From: a virus
Virus record (IMG/VR): IMGVR_UViG_3300003635_000001
Span: 46,712 to 110,711 of that record
Length of the DNA: 64,000 nucleotides
Reading direction: 5' to 3' (one strand)
Both the position numbers and the translations under genes were made by a program. The notes below the pieces were generated by a model. The model saw only the letters and a list, made by a program, of their open reading frames with translations. It did no database searches and was not told where the DNA came from. Shown here one piece after another: positions 41,597 through 49,611 of this stretch (position 1 is its first letter; each line of letters opens with the position of its first letter).

Positions 41597-41737
41597 GTGT
41601 CGGTTCGTGGGATTACCGCACACGTCACAAAGTGCGGACAAGCGGAGATACACTACGAGAACGAAATTCTAATACCCCTATCAGTCGGTGGCCGGGCTGA
41701 AATCCAGTTCGAGAACATCGACCACAAAAACCTATGA
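41597..41737 (+). CDS. IGG-motif mini-protein 7 (GTG start)
   Basis: A 46-residue frame starting with GTG: EILIPLSVGGRAEIQFENID is the motif. An overlapping ATG frame is only 25 residues and shows nothing. The DNA encoding IPLSVGG overlaps a palindrome copy (41670-41683), as in the previous gene, so both carry motif and palindrome at the same place. Confidence 0.55.
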   Translation: MSVRGITAHVTKCGQAEIHYENEILIPLSVGGRAEIQFENIDHKNL

Positions 41738-41783
41738 AACAACACTATCTTCCGACACCACACGTCGCTTAACTGACGTAGCC

Positions 41784-41811
41784 ATTCCCCATACGGGGAA
41801 GACTTAATACC
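41784..41811. promoter_or_regulatory. dyad TTCCCC-ATAC-GGGGAA with GACTTAA
   Basis: The near-perfect dyad ATTCCCCATACGGGGAA is followed by GACTTAATACC. The same combination occurs in inverted orientation at 49555-49583. It lies in a 110-bp gap upstream of the gene at 41848 and is an operator or promoter candidate. Confidence 0.6.
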
Positions 41812-41847
41812 CCGGAGACGCTACTATAGGGTAGAGAGGTAAATTAA

Positions 41848-42132
41848 ATGCCTATCAACAAACCCGAGCGCGACCGCTCTCTGTCGTACCACCAGCAGGT
41901 GACGAAGGAGATTCTGTGCGACGAATGCGGCGAGGTTATCGTTCGGTTCTACATGACCGGCCCGCGCCAGTCCACGGATATAGCACCCGCTCGCTGGATT
42001 ACGCGTCAGCGTCAGGTCGCGTCCAGTCAGCCCGGAACCTACGAGACGTATATGTGTACGCCGTGCGTGAACGAACTGGTTCCCGAAGAGAATCAGGCGT
42101 ACAACGTCGTCAGCCGGAGTGAGCGGGAATGA
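41848..42132 (+). CDS. small zinc-ribbon protein
   Basis: A 94-residue protein with ILCDECGEVIVRFY and YMCTPCVNEL, two CxxC pairs 45 residues apart with a basic linker (RWITRQRQVASSQ). Probably a nucleic-acid-binding zinc ribbon. ATGA overlap with the next gene. Confidence 0.7.
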   Translation: MPINKPERDRSLSYHQQVTKEILCDECGEVIVRFYMTGPRQSTDIAPARWITRQRQVASSQPGTYETYMCTPCVNELVPEENQAYNVVSRSERE

Positions 42133-42629
42133 TTTCCGACAGGGAAGAACTCACGCACGTCGAAATATCGGATGTACGGGAAGGTGAGCGCGTCCAAATC
42201 GTCTACACCAGCCAGCAGTCCAGCAACAAGGTCGAACACGAAGGAGTCGTCCAGTCGGCCCAGCGCTACGGACAAGAGACGAAACGGTTCGTCTTGCTGG
42301 GTGACAACGACATTGAGTACAAGTGCGAGAAGTGGGAAGAAGTGTACTCTACGGGCGAGAACCAGCGTCAACTGTCGTCTGACCGGCCTGACGTGTATCT
42401 GGTCGAAGGGCTGGACGACGAAGAGTGGGAGCGCGAGGAACGCCACGGAGCGCTTCACATTCGCTTCCAGAAGAACGAGGTGTTCCGCTGTCCCCAGTGC
42501 CGTGAGAAACAGGCCAGCATAGCCACGGAGAACTCGAACGGGACTGTCACCGTGTCGTGTGGGAGTTGCCGGAGTACCACCGTGTGCGACGAACAGCCAC
42601 TCGAAGTGTCGTTGAAAATCACGCGCTGA
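42129..42629 (+). CDS. zinc-ribbon protein, larger
   Basis: A 166-residue protein. First 80 residues form beta-strands (VEISDVREGERVQIVYTSQQ, RFVLLGDNDIEYKCEKW) resembling a small barrel; the end has FRCPQCREKQASI and VSCGSCRSTTVC, a zinc ribbon. Unrecognised but well conserved in appearance. Confidence 0.7.
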   Translation: MISDREELTHVEISDVREGERVQIVYTSQQSSNKVEHEGVVQSAQRYGQETKRFVLLGDNDIEYKCEKWEEVYSTGENQRQLSSDRPDVYLVEGLDDEEWEREERHGALHIRFQKNEVFRCPQCREKQASIATENSNGTVTVSCGSCRSTTVCDEQPLEVSLKITR

Positions 42630-42631
42630 CC

Positions 42632-42820
42632 ATGCTGGATTTCGAGTGGGAAGTGGGCAAAGGCGACAGTCCGTTCACGGAGATTTGTATTCAGTGTCCC
42701 AACTGTGAGAAGCAGGGCGTTTACTACGAAACGAAGATTCAGGGACAGGTCTGTTGCGAGTGCAATAAAGAGTTCGAGGGTGTCGTAACTATGAAACTCG
42801 TCGTGACGGTGAAACGATGA
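42632..42820 (+). CDS. small zinc-ribbon protein
   Basis: A 62-residue protein: CIQCPNCEKQGVYY and QVCCECNKEFEGVV form a zinc ribbon. It lies 2 bases after the previous stop and overlaps the next by ATGA. Confidence 0.7.
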   Translation: MLDFEWEVGKGDSPFTEICIQCPNCEKQGVYYETKIQGQVCCECNKEFEGVVTMKLVVTVKR

Positions 42821-42990
42821 ACGATATGCCTGATTGGTGGGAACCCGGAATCAAAATCTATCACGAAACGAGGTGTCGAAACTGTGGGAAGGGTGACGGC
42901 ATGAAGAACCCGTTCGACCGAGAGGGTCGCTGTAGCGGCTGTAATTCTATGGCACGCGGCACGTTTCCCCGCGTTGTCGTGCGAAAATAG
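42817..42990 (+). CDS. small zinc-ribbon protein
   Basis: A 57-residue protein: TRCRNCGKGDGMKN and RCSGCNSMARG, again two CxxC pairs, with basic ends. Fourth consecutive zinc ribbon in 1.2 kb; possibly paralogues. Confidence 0.65.
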   Translation: MNDMPDWWEPGIKIYHETRCRNCGKGDGMKNPFDREGRCSGCNSMARGTFPRVVVRK

Positions 42991-43022
42991 CGTGTGTTGA
43001 AGATTGGCACGGGCGGAGTCAT

Positions 43023-43036
43023 TATTAGGGCTACTG
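43023..43036. repeat. palindrome copy upstream of RNase H gene
   Basis: TATTA-GGGC-TACTG lies 58 bases before the GTG start, in the gap between operons, a position suited to transcriptional control. Confidence 0.5.
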
Positions 43037-43093
43037 ACAAAGAATTAGATGGATGGATTCACACCCAGCCGGTTCTTGCTTCGGTGGTAAAGA

Positions 43094-43492
43094 GTGATAA
43101 TCCACACCGACGCTTCCTGTAAGGGCAACGTCGTCGGTATTGGATATGTGATACGAGACAACAACCAGAGCCATGAGAACGCCACGTTCGAGAAGGGTGA
43201 CTACACCTCAATGGACGGCGAATACATGGCTATCCGAGAGGCCGCAAAAGTGGTTCAGCAACATTTTGAGGCCGAAATGCCGGTGTATTTCTACACCGAC
43301 TGTCAGGCTGTTGCTCAAAAACTATCTGACCCCCAGTCAACGAAGTGGGAGAAGCGAGCGCACGAACTTTCACTGATTGTCGAATACGAGTTTCAGGTGA
43401 AGTGGATTCCCCGAGAACGTAATCGGAAAGCCGACAGTCTCGCCGGGACAGGCCGACGCCGAGGGGCTACGAATCCTGTTGCGGCGGACTAA
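43094..43492 (+). CDS. rnhA: ribonuclease HI-like protein
   Basis: A 132-residue protein with IIHTDASCKGN (Asp6), GEYMAIREA (Glu43), FYTDCQAV (Asp69) and RKADSLAG (Asp114), the four acidic catalytic residues of RNase HI in canonical order. It would cleave RNA in RNA-DNA hybrids and remove primers. It has a GTG start and no zinc finger. Placed away from the replication operon. Confidence 0.9.
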   Translation: MIIHTDASCKGNVVGIGYVIRDNNQSHENATFEKGDYTSMDGEYMAIREAAKVVQQHFEAEMPVYFYTDCQAVAQKLSDPQSTKWEKRAHELSLIVEYEFQVKWIPRERNRKADSLAGTGRRRGATNPVAAD

Positions 43493-43514
43493 TTGGTAAG
43501 TATCGGGGAAGCAT

Positions 43515-43549
43515 TTATTACGGTTCATCCCCTATCTCGAAACGGAATG
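43515..43549 (+). promoter_or_regulatory. TTATTA plus TTCATCCCCTATC promoter module
   Basis: Second instance of the module seen before 33774 and 44138: TTTATTACGGTTCATCCCCTATC followed by ACGGAATG at the start codon. The first half is a TATA candidate at about -28. Confidence 0.6.
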
Positions 43550-43906
43550 AGCGAACCAATCTTCAACTACGGCGACCGGATTCAGTACGGGGGAAAGACT
43601 GTGGGTTCCTACGCCACCACGCTTCGGGGTGGCCGGGTGGCCGTACTCTGGAAGGTCATGCACGAGTATCAGGACTCGTATTCCACGTCAGTCGGCCTTC
43701 TGGACAAGATTGACGACGATGTGGAATACCTGTTCATGTACGACAAGGACAAGAAGGAGTTGTTCAAGTTCAAGCGCGACACCTACGAGAAGCACGAAAC
43801 CAACGTCCACCTCGAAGACCAGCCACAGAAAAGCCCGCACGTCGCCCACGCTATCGGTCACTGGACGAACGGCGACGAGATTGTGAACAACTTCACGATA
43901 GCATAA
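43547..43906 (+). CDS. unknown protein
   Basis: A 119-residue protein starting MSEPIFNYGDRIQYGG, an SH3-like barrel opening (YGDRIQYGGKTVGSYATTLRG), with a hydrophobic-aromatic centre and an acidic helical end. An upstream TTG would add 18 residues within the promoter and is rejected. It joins the next gene by TAATG. Confidence 0.7.
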   Translation: MSEPIFNYGDRIQYGGKTVGSYATTLRGGRVAVLWKVMHEYQDSYSTSVGLLDKIDDDVEYLFMYDKDKKELFKFKRDTYEKHETNVHLEDQPQKSPHVAHAIGHWTNGDEIVNNFTIA

Positions 43907-44064
43907 TGGCCTTATTAACAGCCGAGGAAGAGCCAGTGTGGGTCGTCAACTCCCGCACGGGCGAGACGATAGAAGCGCGAATCGACAAAGATGGGTTCGT
44001 TCGGGAGAAGGACGGCGCTGGGGCCTTCTCCGAAGGCACTTACGAACTACTCGTCGTCAACTGA
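43906..44064 (+). CDS. tiny unknown protein
   Basis: A 52-residue protein, PVWVVNSRTGETIEARIDKD..., strand-rich and acidic, coupled by TAATG to the previous gene. No motif. Confidence 0.65.
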   Translation: MALLTAEEEPVWVVNSRTGETIEARIDKDGFVREKDGAGAFSEGTYELLVVN

Positions 44065-44100
44065 CGAGCGTTCTTTTCGCTGTCGTCGGGCGTAGGGGAC

Positions 44101-44140
44101 AGACTTAAGTCAGTTCATCCCCTATCTTGGAACGAAGATG
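44101..44140 (+). promoter_or_regulatory. GACTTAAGTC plus TTCATCCCCTATC promoter module
   Basis: Third and best instance: AGACTTAAGTCAGTTCATCC, then CCTATCTTGGAACG, then the ATG at 44138. GACTTAAGTC is itself a 10-bp palindrome. Sequence similarity to 33741 and 43515 is about 17 bases in the core. Confidence 0.65.
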
Positions 44141-44413
44141 GAACAGAAAGAACTTCCGCCAGTTGGCGCGACCGTTGAAGTGTCCTACGACGTTGCACAG
44201 CCCGGTCGTACTTTCGGCAACCGAACGTCGTTCAAGTTCACGGTAGACGAGCATACCGCTGACGGCTTCGTTGGTGGTGCTGGTATCGGAACGAAGTACG
44301 TCACTCACAGCGACCAAGTGTTCGCTCCTACGTCCAGCGACGGATACCACGCTGACGGCGACCAGCGGATTCGTGTTGGAATGGACGCGGAATGGGAAGT
44401 GGTGGAAGAATGA
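44138..44413 (+). CDS. small unknown beta-rich protein
   Basis: A 91-residue protein: PPVGATVEVSYDVAQPG, FKFTVDEHTADGFVGG, IRVGMDAEWEVVEE. An SH3/OB-like barrel is plausible. Followed by an ATGA overlap. Confidence 0.7.
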   Translation: MEQKELPPVGATVEVSYDVAQPGRTFGNRTSFKFTVDEHTADGFVGGAGIGTKYVTHSDQVFAPTSSDGYHADGDQRIRVGMDAEWEVVEE

Positions 44414-44577
44414 GCGAGTTCGAGGAACTTCGGTCGGAAATCGAAGCGCTACACAGCGAGTATCAGGACGAAGCCAGCGAAACGCTCGGTGACGACATGA
44501 CTCGCTACGGGGAAACGCAAGGCGCTCTCGAAGCGCTTCAGGAACTCCGAGAGAAGGCGAGGGAGATAGAAGAGTGA
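44410..44577 (+). CDS. small acidic coiled-coil protein
   Basis: A 55-residue protein that is almost a single helix (FEELRSEIEALHSEYQDEA, EALQELREKAREIEE). Possibly a coiled-coil dimer. Linked by ATGA upstream and GTGA downstream. Confidence 0.65.
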   Translation: MSEFEELRSEIEALHSEYQDEASETLGDDMTRYGETQGALEALQELREKAREIEE

Positions 44578-44966
44578 GTCCACAGTGTGTCACCTGTAAG
44601 GGTGACGGCTACCAAGAGGATGAAAACGGGGAGTACATTCACCGAATCAGCGAGGGTGAGACGTGCGATTCGTGTGGTAGACCCCACGGCTTTCAACAAG
44701 TCAGAATCTCATATTCGGTCGTGAACGAGTCGGGGAATCGAAGCCGTAGACACAAGACGGTAGACAAAGGTGATACCCCGATGGAAGCGGTCAATTCCGT
44801 ATTGGAAGACCACAGCGGCCCGCGTGGAGAACGGGTTTGCGAAATCCGTCAAATCAAGGTGAATCGGACGCCACTGATAACAGAAGAGGAAATGGGCGAG
44901 CGGTCTGTCCAATTCGAGGAAGCAGGTATAATCGCCCATACCCTTACCTTCGAGTTAGAGAAATGA
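44574..44966 (+). CDS. zinc-binding protein (GTG start)
   Basis: A 130-residue protein with CVTCKGDGYQ and CDSCGRPHGF, a DnaJ-like zinc pair, then a beta-rich part ending LITEEEMGERSVQFEE. Start is GTG in a GTGA overlap. Unrecognised family. Confidence 0.7.
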   Translation: MSPQCVTCKGDGYQEDENGEYIHRISEGETCDSCGRPHGFQQVRISYSVVNESGNRSRRHKTVDKGDTPMEAVNSVLEDHSGPRGERVCEIRQIKVNRTPLITEEEMGERSVQFEEAGIIAHTLTFELEK

Positions 44967-45577
44967 CCCGACTCACACTTCACTGGCACTTACGAGGAAT
45001 CGTAGAAGGGACGACTGTAGCCGAGTGCGTCCGCGTCGATTTAGACCACTACAGCGAGTGGTCAGAGCGCTGGTGGCCCGGACAGCGGTACTACACCGAC
45101 CCCAACGTCGAAGGCTACGAGCAACACGAATCGCAATCCGCCGCTAACAGTTACACCACCGGCTTTCGTCAGGACTGTGGGGAGTTTTGTGACGCGTTCA
45201 GTATCCGCGCTCACGAAGCGCTTCACGCTGACGACACGGTGAAGTATCTGGACGCGGTGGCCCACGACCCGACGAAGCGACACCAAGAGCGGTACGACGC
45301 CGCGCAACTCTTGGACTATCACATTTGGCCTGACTCGCCCGACGCTGGCTCTCTCGGTCGGGGGCTTCAGGCTGACCGTGACGACATAGATGTTCGAGAG
45401 TTCCTTGACGCTGGTATGGGACGCCGCTCGGTCGGGCCGACGTACATGGCTATGCGGTGTGTCAATCCCGAGTGTTCCGAAGGCGAGTGCCTGTGCGATT
45501 GGGATACGCTTCGAGACGAAAATCGGGCCGAGTGCATGGTCTGTGGCACGGAGCAACCACGACCACAGTATCCCTAA
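44963..45577 (+). CDS. unknown protein with C-terminal zinc site
   Basis: A 204-residue protein. The centre is helical with several His (EALHADDTVKYLDAVAHDPT, QLLDYHIWPD); the end has RCVNPECSEGECLCDWD and CMVCGTEQPRP, a multi-Cys cluster. Function unknown. Coupled by ATGA and TAATG. Confidence 0.7.
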   Translation: MTRLTLHWHLRGIVEGTTVAECVRVDLDHYSEWSERWWPGQRYYTDPNVEGYEQHESQSAANSYTTGFRQDCGEFCDAFSIRAHEALHADDTVKYLDAVAHDPTKRHQERYDAAQLLDYHIWPDSPDAGSLGRGLQADRDDIDVREFLDAGMGRRSVGPTYMAMRCVNPECSEGECLCDWDTLRDENRAECMVCGTEQPRPQYP

Positions 45578-45789
45578 TGGAAATCGACACCAGTTGGTCG
45601 TACACACAGGAAGCCTTCGCTTGTGCCTGTGTGGACGCCGGAGTGACGTTGGTTGATACTGGCGTCACGAATCCAGAAGGACACCGCCTCAAGCGTACCG
45701 TAGAAGACGTGTGTCCGTCCTGTGAGATACCATTCACTAAAATCTCGGAACACGACTATACGAAGGTTCTCGTCACGGTTCGTCGCTAA
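45577..45789 (+). CDS. small Cys-containing protein
   Basis: A 70-residue protein with FACACVDAG and CPSCEIPFTK. Ends in a strand KVLVTVRR. Last gene of the 44.1-45.8 kb operon. Confidence 0.65.
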   Translation: MEIDTSWSYTQEAFACACVDAGVTLVDTGVTNPEGHRLKRTVEDVCPSCEIPFTKISEHDYTKVLVTVRR

Positions 45790-45806
45790 CTCGCTTCTTC
45801 CAATAA

Positions 45807-45822
45807 CTTTATTAAACTATAG
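45807..45822 (+). promoter_or_regulatory. TATA promoter of the membrane protein gene
   Basis: CTTTATTAAACTATAG is about 25-40 bases before the ATG at 45847, in an AT-rich gap. It sets off a new transcription unit. Confidence 0.5.
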
Positions 45823-45846
45823 CCAAATCCTTTAATCGCATTCAAA

Positions 45847-47604
45847 ATGGCAAACGATACTGAACTAACGGGGAAGACGACCGCCGCTGTCGCTATGGTG
45901 GCGACGGTACTCGGCGTCGTTCTCCCCACGGCACTGACGGGAAGCATTCTCCCGCTCGTACTCGGCCTTGTCGGCATGGCCGCGTGTACGTATGCACTAC
46001 TCGGAAAGGACTACGGAGTCTACGCGGCCCTCGCTGGCGTCCTACTGTTCTTCGTCGGCGGGTTCGCCTTCTGGTATCCGTGGTGGCAAGGAATCGCTTA
46101 CGCGCTGGCGTTCAAGAATCCCGGTGGTCTTCAGTGGCTTGTCGTCGGTGTGCTGGCCGCTGTCGTGATAGCCCTACTGAAGCTCATGACTCGCACGGAC
46201 GATTCCGGCTACTCGTCCAGCACCGAAACGACCGGCTGGGCATACGTCGCGGGGTTCTTCCTCGTCTTCGCCGCCGTTGGGTTCCTCTTCGTGGGGCCAA
46301 TGGTGAGTGGAATGTACGCCCAAGAACACATGGCGAATCAAGTCCAGTCGAACGCTGGAACCCTCGAAGAACTCCCGAACAGTGACCAGAACCGTTCTCG
46401 TATCGCTCCCGAAGCCGTCTCTCGAAACTGGGCGACGAACAGCCTACAGTATCCCCAGTACAACCTCGAAGGCGGTGATATAACGTACATCAACGGAACG
46501 CCACATTGGTCGTATTCGCTGTCGCCTGACGGCATGGTGAACTCGTTCACCCTACAGCAACGCGGGGCCGTGTACGTGAATCAGTCGTCCATGAGCAAGG
46601 ATATGACCATTCAGGACGACCAGAAGTTCCGCTACGGTCAGGGAGTCGCGTTAACTGACGCCTACGACTGGCAACTCGCCAAGCACGACTACGCGGCGGA
46701 TTACCGCGACCCGTTCGTGGTTCCGCACGAAGGCAAATCGACTATGGCTGTCCCCTACGTCGAACACAACTGGGAGTTCCGTCTGACGCCGATTCCCCAG
46801 TTCTACGCTGTGCCGGAGTTCGGCGGTGTGAAGACGATTGAGCAAGACGGGAGTATCGAAGACCTGTCGCCTGAAGAGGCACAGAACTCCGAAGTTCTCG
46901 GAGAGGAACAGAACTACTACCCGTACTCGCTCGCCCGCTTCAAGGTTGAATCTATGGCCTACAAGAACGGAATCGTCAATACGTGGTTCGGCCACGAAGG
47001 TCAGATTGAGGTTCCGGGCGTTCCGGGTCAGGGCAACGACCAGCCGTTCACTGTCCCAACTGAAGACGACGGGATTCAGTATTTCGTCGCCACTGAACCG
47101 TGGGGCAACGCGAACGGAGTCCTTGAAGTGTGGACAATCGACGCACAGACCGGCGACATGGCCGTGAAAGAGTACGACGGTCAGTCCACCCAGCGTGGGG
47201 CGCGGAAGGCTGTGGACTCTGTAATGGCGACTGAACGCGTCTCTCGGCTTGGTGACGACATGAACGCGGTCGAACCCATCCCGGTCGTCGTGGACGGCCA
47301 ACTCTACTGGCAAGTCCGCATTGTGCCTGACTCGTCGTCCCGCATTACCCTCGTCGGGTTCTTCAACGCGGACACCGAGGAAACGGCGCTGGTAGAGACG
47401 ACCGGTCAGGTCAACGCGTTCCTCGCCGGAGAACAGCCCACTACGGGTAATCAGAGCGACGACACTGGCGACAGTGACAGTGAGAGCGCGTCCGATTGCG
47501 CGTTCAACATCGTAGTCGAATACCCGGACGGAACCACTGAAACGACGTGTGTCCCTGACGGTGGAAGCGTGACGGTCGAAGAGGGTAACAGCACGTCGGG
47601 CTGA
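45847..47604 (+). CDS. large membrane protein with extracellular domain
   Basis: A 585-residue protein. Five hydrophobic segments lie at about residues 11-30, 33-52, 58-76, 95-113 and 130-153. A soluble domain of some 430 residues then follows, strand-rich and aromatic, ending in an acidic Ser/Thr tail (DDTGDSDSESASD) and a Cys-bearing strand pair. The soluble part probably faces outside. It is large for a phage membrane protein; superinfection exclusion, a host-surface change or lysis control are possible. I do not recognise the family. Confidence 0.75.
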   Translation: MANDTELTGKTTAAVAMVATVLGVVLPTALTGSILPLVLGLVGMAACTYALLGKDYGVYAALAGVLLFFVGGFAFWYPWWQGIAYALAFKNPGGLQWLVVGVLAAVVIALLKLMTRTDDSGYSSSTETTGWAYVAGFFLVFAAVGFLFVGPMVSGMYAQEHMANQVQSNAGTLEELPNSDQNRSRIAPEAVSRNWATNSLQYPQYNLEGGDITYINGTPHWSYSLSPDGMVNSFTLQQRGAVYVNQSSMSKDMTIQDDQKFRYGQGVALTDAYDWQLAKHDYAADYRDPFVVPHEGKSTMAVPYVEHNWEFRLTPIPQFYAVPEFGGVKTIEQDGSIEDLSPEEAQNSEVLGEEQNYYPYSLARFKVESMAYKNGIVNTWFGHEGQIEVPGVPGQGNDQPFTVPTEDDGIQYFVATEPWGNANGVLEVWTIDAQTGDMAVKEYDGQSTQRGARKAVDSVMATERVSRLGDDMNAVEPIPVVVDGQLYWQVRIVPDSSSRITLVGFFNADTEETALVETTGQVNAFLAGEQPTTGNQSDDTGDSDSESASDCAFNIVVEYPDGTTETTCVPDGGSVTVEEGNSTSG

Positions 47605-47614
47605 CGAGTTTACT

Positions 47615-47634
47615 TACTCGTAAGCCTACGAGTA
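47615..47634. promoter_or_regulatory. 20-bp inverted repeat upstream of parA
   Basis: TACTCGTA-AGCC-TACGAGTA is a perfect dyad 67 bases before parA and just after the preceding stop. It may be a terminator, or the operator or centromere-like site of the ParA operon. No poly-T follows it directly. Confidence 0.55.
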
Positions 47635-47700
47635 AACCCGCGAGTCCGCCGACCGTCTGACTAACCTTTATTATTCTATGATTTTATAGCAGTAGGTGTA

Positions 47701-48573
47701 ATGGTACGAACTGTAACCATGTGGACGCAAAGTGGCGGTGGCGGTAAATCCACTGTCACGATGAACACCGCGCACGCTCTCGAAAAGGCTGGACATGACG
47801 TTTTGGTGTGGGACATTGACCCACAGCGACAGTCGCTTACCGACTACATTGGCATGACGGAGTACCTGTCGAATGACCGGGCGAATGCTCTGGAAGCCGT
47901 GTTCGACGGCGACCTGAACGACGTGATACTCTCGAAAGAGCGCCACGACGAACTCCCGTTCGACCTGATTCCTTCCTCGTTCCAGTGGTCGGATTTCGAC
48001 AAGGTGCTGGCCCGCGAGCGCGTTCCGAACGAGTGGACGGTGTTCCGACAGGCTCTCGTCAAGGCAAATATCCCTGATTACTACGACGTGTTGTTCATCG
48101 ACTGTGAAGGCCGGAAAGGACTCAAGGAACGCAACGCGCTGATAGCGACACAGAACGTTATCGTTCCTGTCTTCCCAAACCGAAAGGGTCGGACGGACGT
48201 GAAGACCGCGCAAGAGTACCTATTCAACCGTACACAGCCAGCGCTCGCTGACGCGGGGATAGACATTGAGTTCGACATAAACGCTGTCGTGGCGACACAG
48301 GTGGACTACAACAAGTCGATTCACCAAGACAACATAGGCTACTTCCAGAACAGCGACGAGATACCGCTGTTCCCGCACGTCTTCAAGGACAGAGGCCCCT
48401 ACGAACAGGCTATGGAAGAGCAAATGACGCTCTTCGAGTTTGCGGAGTCCGACGAGACGCGTGACCTGTACGACTACGAACCCGAGGTGCTGGAAAAGTA
48501 TCACTACCTCGCTCAAGCAATCATGGTGGGCGACCTGAACATCGAATACGAGAAACCCCGCGTGGTAGCATGA
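47701..48573 (+). CDS. ParA-family ATPase
   Basis: A 290-residue protein with a deviant Walker A SGGGGKST (residues 11-18). The N-terminal 'signature' lysine of ParA/MinD (KGGxGKS/T) is replaced by Ser. WDIDPQRQSLTDYIG gives motif A' and LFIDCEGRKG the Walker B. The rest (VFPNRKGRTDVKTAQEYL, NKSIHQDNIGYF) fits ParA/Soj. It could segregate viral DNA during a carrier state or position replication. A TATA-like GATTTTATAGCAG lies 10-20 bases upstream. ATGA overlap with its partner. Confidence 0.85.
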   Translation: MVRTVTMWTQSGGGGKSTVTMNTAHALEKAGHDVLVWDIDPQRQSLTDYIGMTEYLSNDRANALEAVFDGDLNDVILSKERHDELPFDLIPSSFQWSDFDKVLARERVPNEWTVFRQALVKANIPDYYDVLFIDCEGRKGLKERNALIATQNVIVPVFPNRKGRTDVKTAQEYLFNRTQPALADAGIDIEFDINAVVATQVDYNKSIHQDNIGYFQNSDEIPLFPHVFKDRGPYEQAMEEQMTLFEFAESDETRDLYDYEPEVLEKYHYLAQAIMVGDLNIEYEKPRVVA

Positions 48574-48956
48574 GCGACGGCCCGGTCGAACCAGATTTCG
48601 ACGGGGACTTGGAAGACCTTGAGACTGGCCCCGACGAAGAAATGGACGACCCGCTCGGCGGTCAGGACGACACCGACGAAATTCCTGATAGCCCTATTGA
48701 CGAAGCGCTGGACGGAACGCCGCGTGTGCTACAGGATGGAAAGGAGAATCGGAAGGCCGTCACCGCGTACATAAACCGTATGGTGCTATACGAAGTTTCC
48801 GACCTACAGACACAGTTGGGCCGGGAGTTCACGCCCGACCCGAGGAAACTGGACGTGTACGCCGCAATCTTCTACGCTGGACTCCCAACGACGGACAAGA
48901 GCATGAGGGAGTTCCTACGCGAGTTCGGGTACAGAGACGAAGACGGTGGAAGTTAG
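48570..48956 (+). CDS. putative ParA partner (centromere-binding-like)
   Basis: A 128-residue protein translationally coupled to the ParA gene. The first half is acidic and disordered; the second half (ENRKAVTAYINRMVLYEVSDLQ then YAAIFYAGLPTTDKSMREFLREFGY) is helical, as in small RHH/HTH ParB-type partners. No ParB nuclease motif. Operon position is the main argument. A palindrome copy (TGATA-GCCC-TATTG, 48686-48699) lies inside the gene. Confidence 0.6.
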   Translation: MSDGPVEPDFDGDLEDLETGPDEEMDDPLGGQDDTDEIPDSPIDEALDGTPRVLQDGKENRKAVTAYINRMVLYEVSDLQTQLGREFTPDPRKLDVYAAIFYAGLPTTDKSMREFLREFGYRDEDGGS

Positions 48957-48972
48957 CCGAAAACAGCGAACG

Positions 48973-49335
48973 TCAGTAGCGGTCGTACTTCTTGACCCAC
49001 GACCCTTCTCCGAACTCTACGGCGATTTCGCCGTTGTCGATTTCGAGGGTGGCTTCCTGCTTCTCTTCGCCGTCCACGACCGCGACCGTCTTCACGTCCG
49101 CCTGTAGCAGTTCGCCGTAGTCTTCGTTGTGACGAGTCCCACGGTCGGGCGTGAGCCAGTCAACGAAATCGTCGTAGCCCAACTGTTCGGCTACGTCAGC
49201 CACGCCTTGTGGACTGAACATATTCGTCGCGCCCGTGTCTCGAATCAGCCACAGTTTGAGGTAGAAATCATCCACCTCTTCGGGTACGTCCGCGTCACAC
49301 TGTGGAATGTTCCGAATTTCTATGTTGTTGCTCAT
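48973..49335 (-). CDS. DUF5049-like protein
   Basis: A 120-residue protein on the opposite strand. LKLWLIRDTGATNMFSPQGVADVAEQLGYDDFVDWL is similar in pattern to DUF5049 proteins (IRxSGxTNMxD...VxxxAxxxGY), which are small phage proteins of unknown role. The end is strand-rich (ATLEIDNGEIAVEFGEGS). Confidence 0.65.
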   Translation of the reverse strand: MSNNIEIRNIPQCDADVPEEVDDFYLKLWLIRDTGATNMFSPQGVADVAEQLGYDDFVDWLTPDRGTRHNEDYGELLQADVKTVAVVDGEEKQEATLEIDNGEIAVEFGEGSWVKKYDRY

Positions 49336-49341
49336 GATGGA

Positions 49342-49515
49342 TTACCCCGCGTTCGTCGGCGGGTTCGTCGTGTTATGGTCTTCCGGGCTATCACAGTCGC
49401 ACTTGAGCCGGTAGACGCCGCCACAGTCCTTGCATTTGTACGCGGGAACCGTATCGCTCCCCCGCGTCGAAACCGATTCTCCGCCAGTCGTCGAACCACA
49501 GTGCTTACAGTGCAT
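49342..49515 (-). CDS. small zinc-ribbon protein
   Basis: A 57-residue protein (from ATG 49515; a GTG at 49536 would add 7 residues). MHCKHCGSTTGGES, YKCKDCGGVYRLKCDC form a zinc ribbon with six Cys. Divergent from the next gene across a 96-bp control region. Confidence 0.65.
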   Translation of the reverse strand: MHCKHCGSTTGGESVSTRGSDTVPAYKCKDCGGVYRLKCDCDSPEDHNTTNPPTNAG

Positions 49516-49554
49516 TTCTATCGTCTCTCCGTACACTACAATAGTGTCCCTACT

Positions 49555-49583
49555 GACTTAAGTCTTCCCCGTATGGGGAATGG
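49555..49583. promoter_or_regulatory. GACTTAAGTC with dyad TTCCCC-GTAT-GGGGAA
   Basis: GACTTAAGTC (49555-49564) adjoins CTTCCCCGTATGGGGAATGG. It sits between two divergent genes, so a regulator bound here could control both directions. It is the inverse of the copy at 41784-41811. Confidence 0.65.
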
Positions 49584-49611
49584 TTAAGGGACTCCGGGTA
49601 CAAGCAGGTGT

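Noticed and set aside
41734-41772. A 12-codon frame after the 41597 gene
   Set aside because: Too short and without supporting context beyond an ATGA overlap.
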